Positions 60,201 to 64,000 of a stretch of 64,000 nt of DNA are shown piece after piece. Under the pieces are notes generated by a model that ran no database searches, was not told where the DNA came from, and saw only the letters and a program-made list of their open reading frames with translations. This DNA is from Zhengitettix transpicula (lineage: Eukaryota > Arthropoda > Insecta > Orthoptera > Tetrigidae), in contig CM073591.1 of NCBI GenBank assembly GCA_037074705.1, positions 61,134,897 to 61,198,896 of the forward strand, in the 5' to 3' direction. How positions within the stretch are numbered: position 1 is the stretch's first letter; every line of letters begins with the position of its first letter. The position numbers were made by a program, and so were the translations under genes.

Positions 60201-60419
60201 TTTACGAAGGCCGTGAATTCTTCCATTTTCAGTAACAGTTTATGTAAAATATCACATATAGAAGCCAACAAGGAACTATTTTACCAAAAATATTATCTCA
60301 AGCTAAATCACAGTACGTTTCACTTGCAGTGTATGACGTAGATAAAAATGTTCACCTTCAATTTTTCAGCGAAGAATTAAATTTCAAACTAAGAGAAAAA
60401 GAATAAAATTAATATATAT

Positions 60420-60900
60420 ATAACGCCTAAAAAGCAATTTAATCAGCACCATATAGTTAACCCAGAAGCTAAGGTGCAGGGAATATTTTTCACTTGGTCA
60501 TATTTAATCATATCGAGAATCTATTATTGAAGGGTGTGGAATGATCATTAGCTGAAGGCTCTGCTATTAGTTCACGTGGGATCATAACCCAGCTTGGGTC
60601 AACAAACTGCTAAGGGTTGAGGTGTCATGTTGCATGACTGATGCAGGCTGTTTATCCTTGGAGTGCGGGCGATGCTTCTAATATGCATCTGAATGTCGAC
60701 CCGCCAAGGTCACCTATTGTCTGCAGTCGCGAATATGCAGGGAGCAGGTACCTCTCTGTACGAAACCTCCTCGGGCTCGCCACTTCGAATGCCATAAAAC
60801 TATGCGCAATCGTATGAACGGCCCCAACACGCGATAAAATTCTGTTCGCCAATCACGTGAATTTACGAGACGACGCAAGAAATAGGTACGTAAAGGGGAG
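60420..60900. other. intron-1 DNA, nothing recognised
   Basis: Mixed composition with a GC-richer part at 60540-60860. No domain, repeat or RNA recognised. Confidence 0.25.
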
Positions 60901-61649
60901 ACATAAAGAAATTTAGTTGCATCGGCTCTTACAACAGAGCGTTATAAATTTATGGATACAATTTCAATCTTGAATTGACAAATAATCTGAGTTTCATGTG
61001 TTGATATGTTTCTTCTTCGATTAATCCCATTTCTTATGGTAAAGAGCGTATAATAAATTAAAGTTGTTCAATAAATATAAACTCTTAATTTTATTTCAAA
61101 ACCTATGGCAAATATAGTTAATTTATCAAATTTTTATTTTATGGGGAAAGAGTATGAGTTTCTTGTAGGATCATGTCTCATTAAAGGGTTCCAAAAATTG
61201 TTTTACACCGCATACTATCTCGAGACAGTAAATAAAGTGAAATGCGTAATTGACAAAGAAAAATATCAAATAAAGTAATTTTAAATTTTCTGAATGGGCG
61301 GTCAAAAAACTTTATCGATGTGCTCGTCGACCTGGAAAACGTTATAAAAGACACAGCCTAAGCTTTATTTACTGATATTAGCCGCTACCAACTCTCGATT
61401 TTATTCACGGGTAAATTACCCGTTAAACGTTTAAGTGAGTGCTGACAGTATACCTATAAGGTCAGTTATGACCATTAAGTGCATACAATGGTCGGTTATA
61501 AATAACAAATTAAAAGATGTGTTTATGGCACCCATTACAGCTTTGAGTTAATATTCCTTAGTAAATTTTATTGGACGATAACAGTTATTAAGCGGGAGTA
61601 TACTTTACTGTGGGGGAGGTGCAGAAACAACCTTGTTTACGGTTGTTAT

Positions 61650-62050
61650 TTCAGACCTGCAGAGAAACACGAAACAGTAAAATATCGGATTCGATTATCG
61701 GTCCCGATGTGATGGGTTCTGTGAGGTCGGGACCTGCATTGTGGGTCGGCCTGTAGACTCGAAGATAAGGAACGCCATCGCAGCGTCGGCCACAAAGCGG
61801 ATTACGCGCTCTCTCTGCCGCATCATTATACATAGATTACGGTAGCATGCATACCACAGCCAGACTCATAACACGTCCTATAAGCCCCGCGAGGCGGTCG
61901 TCGCCAAAACAGTCTGAGAACCCTAAAGTCGACTCCGCGGCAAGCAAAGCGTCTTTTAAAGGGAATGTACTCCAGTCAGTTACACGCTCGCAACGAGACC
62001 GCGAAGAGGTCACAAAACTCCTGCCGTCACTTGGCAACGTGCATTATAGA
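61650..62050. promoter_or_regulatory. candidate GC-rich regulatory block L
   Basis: GC-richer noncoding block flanked by AT-rich DNA; overlapping frames on both strands lack domains. Just upstream at 61407-61423 is the near-palindrome ACGGGTAAATTACCCGT. Regulatory role is a guess from composition. Confidence 0.15.
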
Positions 62051-62429
62051 TACGTAGGTAAATAAATAAGTATTAAAATAGATAGGCTTAAAGATTGAGG
62101 CTGTAAGGAAGAACAGTACGACATCTTAACACGATTCATTCATTAGATAAGACAAGCCAAAGACTTTTCACCACGAACAGTTAAAATGATTACTTAGAGT
62201 GGAAATATTCGAGCACGAATGGGAAGAACAGTAGTCCCGAAATGTCCGTCATAGTTTGAATTTACCACCTTCTTTCTTCAAAAAGTTGAGGCGGACTTCA
62301 GCTGTAATGATTTGACCATAAGTACTTCCGGCATCGAAAAACACAGCATGCAATACTCTGCTCTCAATTTTTCAGTCCAATGCGTAGTTTTATCTTATAC
62401 TATCAGTCAGAGCCAACAGTTTATTTTCA

Positions 62430-63020
62430 AACAGCAGAAAAACTCTAGTTCGGGCAGTAATTGAACACATCTATTTTGAACGCAAAACGCCCAAAGAAAT
62501 CAAAGCCGAATTCGATGAAGGACATGGCACATTTTCCCCGACGTTTACAACCGTTTATAATTAGATGAATATTTTTAAACTATTTCAGACAAGCGTATAA
62601 CGTCGTTCAGGACATCCACTTAAGCGCACTACCCCGGAAATTGACAAAACTCACTATATGGTATTGAGTAATCCTCGAGTCAAATTAAGTCAGAGACATA
62701 TCCAACGGTTCATTTGTTTCAATTTTGCATGAAAAATTGGATCCATAAAATATCTGCAAGATGAGTACAGCGTTTGTTCCCAGGGGAGATTAAACGGAAT
62801 GATGTGGGTTATTCAGTGGCTGGTTTGGCACGTTTTAGTCGATAAGTAGCTGTCACTGAATCATTGATCCACAAAGCTATAATGGAAACATTGAGCGTCT
62901 TTAGGCGAATTAGTTCCGTAGAAGGCAAAGATGGTCTGTTTCGTATCCAAGAATAATTATCCACGTTGATTATTTAGAAAAGAGAAAAGCATTAGAGACT
63001 TATTCAGTTTTATTTAACGG
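62430..63020 (+). mobile_element. mariner transposase pseudogene (N-terminal and central part)
   Basis: Conceptual translation starts RAVIEHIYFERKTPKEIKAE, then FSPTFTTVYN: the HTH N-terminus of mariner transposases (K.PKEI....G..SPS..TV..W). After frameshifts come VLSNPRVKLSQ (VLSDPRVKL in the family), ILHEKLD in a second frame, KMSTAFVP (K...WVP) and IIIHVDYLEKRKALETYSVL (the FWD...DYLEKGKTI...YY region). Multiple stops and frame changes show it is dead. The C-terminal third and terminal repeats were not seen. Confidence 0.8.
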
Positions 63021-64000
63021 CTTGAGCCTAGAAAAAAATAAAGAATCTAGAGATCAAATTTCTGATACATAAGTGTCAAACTACGCAAATAGCGAATCAG
63101 CAAACTGGCGCGTTGTTCGTGGTGTCATATTGATTTTCTCTGGAGTATGATCTTCGAGGCTCTATCTGACCACCATTAGTCGACTATCGCGGATGCAGAG
63201 TCACCTCTTCCTTATCTGAAAATACCCACGCCTCCGCCAGTCAACTTCCTAAACAATAACGTCACTGTGACATTCACTCTCTTTCATTCCCGGCGAATGA
63301 CGGAATTGATCACGTATCGATATGTCATCACATGTAATATTTCAGGGCTTGTAAAACGATGCGACGGGTAAAACCAAATGTATTCTGGTTCACTGCACTC
63401 GTCAATTAAATATATTTCGTTTTAGAATACTGTTATGATTTTCTTTTACATTTCAGAAACGGTTCACATCCGTGAGCTCTTACTTGAGCAAACATACTCC
63501 TTTGGTTCTGCAAACCTTTTTAAGAAATTGATAATGTTAATTTAAATTAATATGATTGCTCAAGACGTAAAACAAAATGCACGTAATATTAAGAATTCTG
63601 AACCAGATAATATTTATATTAGAGCATATATTGACGCAATTAAATTCTGGAATGTTCAAACGGTTCATCAATAGCGGTATTAGGTTTACTAATAATGAAC
63701 ACAACGTTACACACCAAAAATATTTTAATATTTCTGCAATTTTATTTACAAAATATCATCAAACGGAAATTAGAGAATTAAATAATTATTAAAAATAAAA
63801 TCTCGACAGTCAATGTTGTTTGTAGAAGTTCGAAGAAAATAAGTAATTGAATAACTGTTTCATGAATCTACATCATATGCCTAATCCTCTACTCTCTTGT
63901 TAGATAAATGTTAAGTAGGACGTAACGGGGACTTGTGCTAAAGGCCCAAGGCAGAGTTGTCTTGAATCAAATCGATAAGGCATGACGTGCAGTAAATCAA

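Larger units (their letters stand above)
39412..64000 (-). other. hh: hh intron 1 / upstream DNA; exon 1 not found
   Basis: Exon A starts with a phase-0 acceptor, so at least one upstream coding exon must exist, encoding the signal peptide, CGPGRG-type N-terminus and the region up to ...GADRLMTQ. No minus-strand frame in this interval shows these motifs, so the exon is inferred to lie beyond the window. Parts with no recognised content include 39430-40640, 41900-43300, 43830-44980, 45270-46880, 47450-48600, 52750-53000, 57800-58180 and 63030-64000; these are AT-rich. Confidence 0.6.

Noticed and set aside
1..64000. A new multi-gene biological system
   Set aside because: The window has one split developmental gene and transposon debris; no cluster of genes with a shared function was visible.

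Overview
The window is animal genomic DNA, AT-rich and full of decayed transposons. It carries part of one recognisable protein-coding gene: a hedgehog (hh) orthologue on the minus strand. Three coding exons are visible. Exon A (39150-39411) is the middle of the N-terminal signalling domain. Exon B (12790-12971) contains the autocleavage site and the first half of the Hint domain. Exon C (10483-10956) is the rest of Hint, with the stop codon. Splice phases agree at both junctions, and together they encode 305 residues. The exon for the signal peptide, the palmitoylated Cys and the first part of the signalling domain was not found. It should lie beyond 64000, so intron 1 would exceed 24.5 kb, intron 2 is 26.2 kb and intron 3 is 1.8 kb. 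The protein, the extra Hint intron and the transposon set fit a hemimetabolous insect with a large genome. A blattodean (cockroach or termite) is my best guess, from familiarity with similar repeats rather than from any search.

Layout. 1-10482 is 3' flanking DNA and 3' UTR. It includes a candidate TIR element (2862-5106) with another repeat nested in it, and LTR-like sequences at 6267-7919. 10483-12971 holds the two Hint exons. 12972-39149 is intron 2, with an LTR-like copy, A-tailed retroposons, a ~440-bp repeat present twice, two copies of a 'GGTGCCCGGCGTTG' repeat, a LINE 3' end, tRNA-derived SINEs, and several GC-richer blocks with clustered homeodomain, E-box or POU sites that are candidate hh enhancers. 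39412-64000 is intron 1 or upstream DNA, with foldback repeats, a palindromic tRNA-like SINE, two mariner transposase remnants and a BEL/Pao pol remnant.

I found no operon, CRISPR array, tRNA/rRNA gene or new multi-gene system. The most interesting structure beyond hh is a set of inverted-repeat elements at 33241, 49753, 50287, 51391, 52548 and 57564. Several carry a CTGAAGA-(stem-like)-GAAACG core resembling the hammerhead ribozymes of Penelope-like elements. Motif matches and similarities are by-eye calls. The gene model is strong, the transposase and LINE calls are good, and the enhancer calls are speculative.
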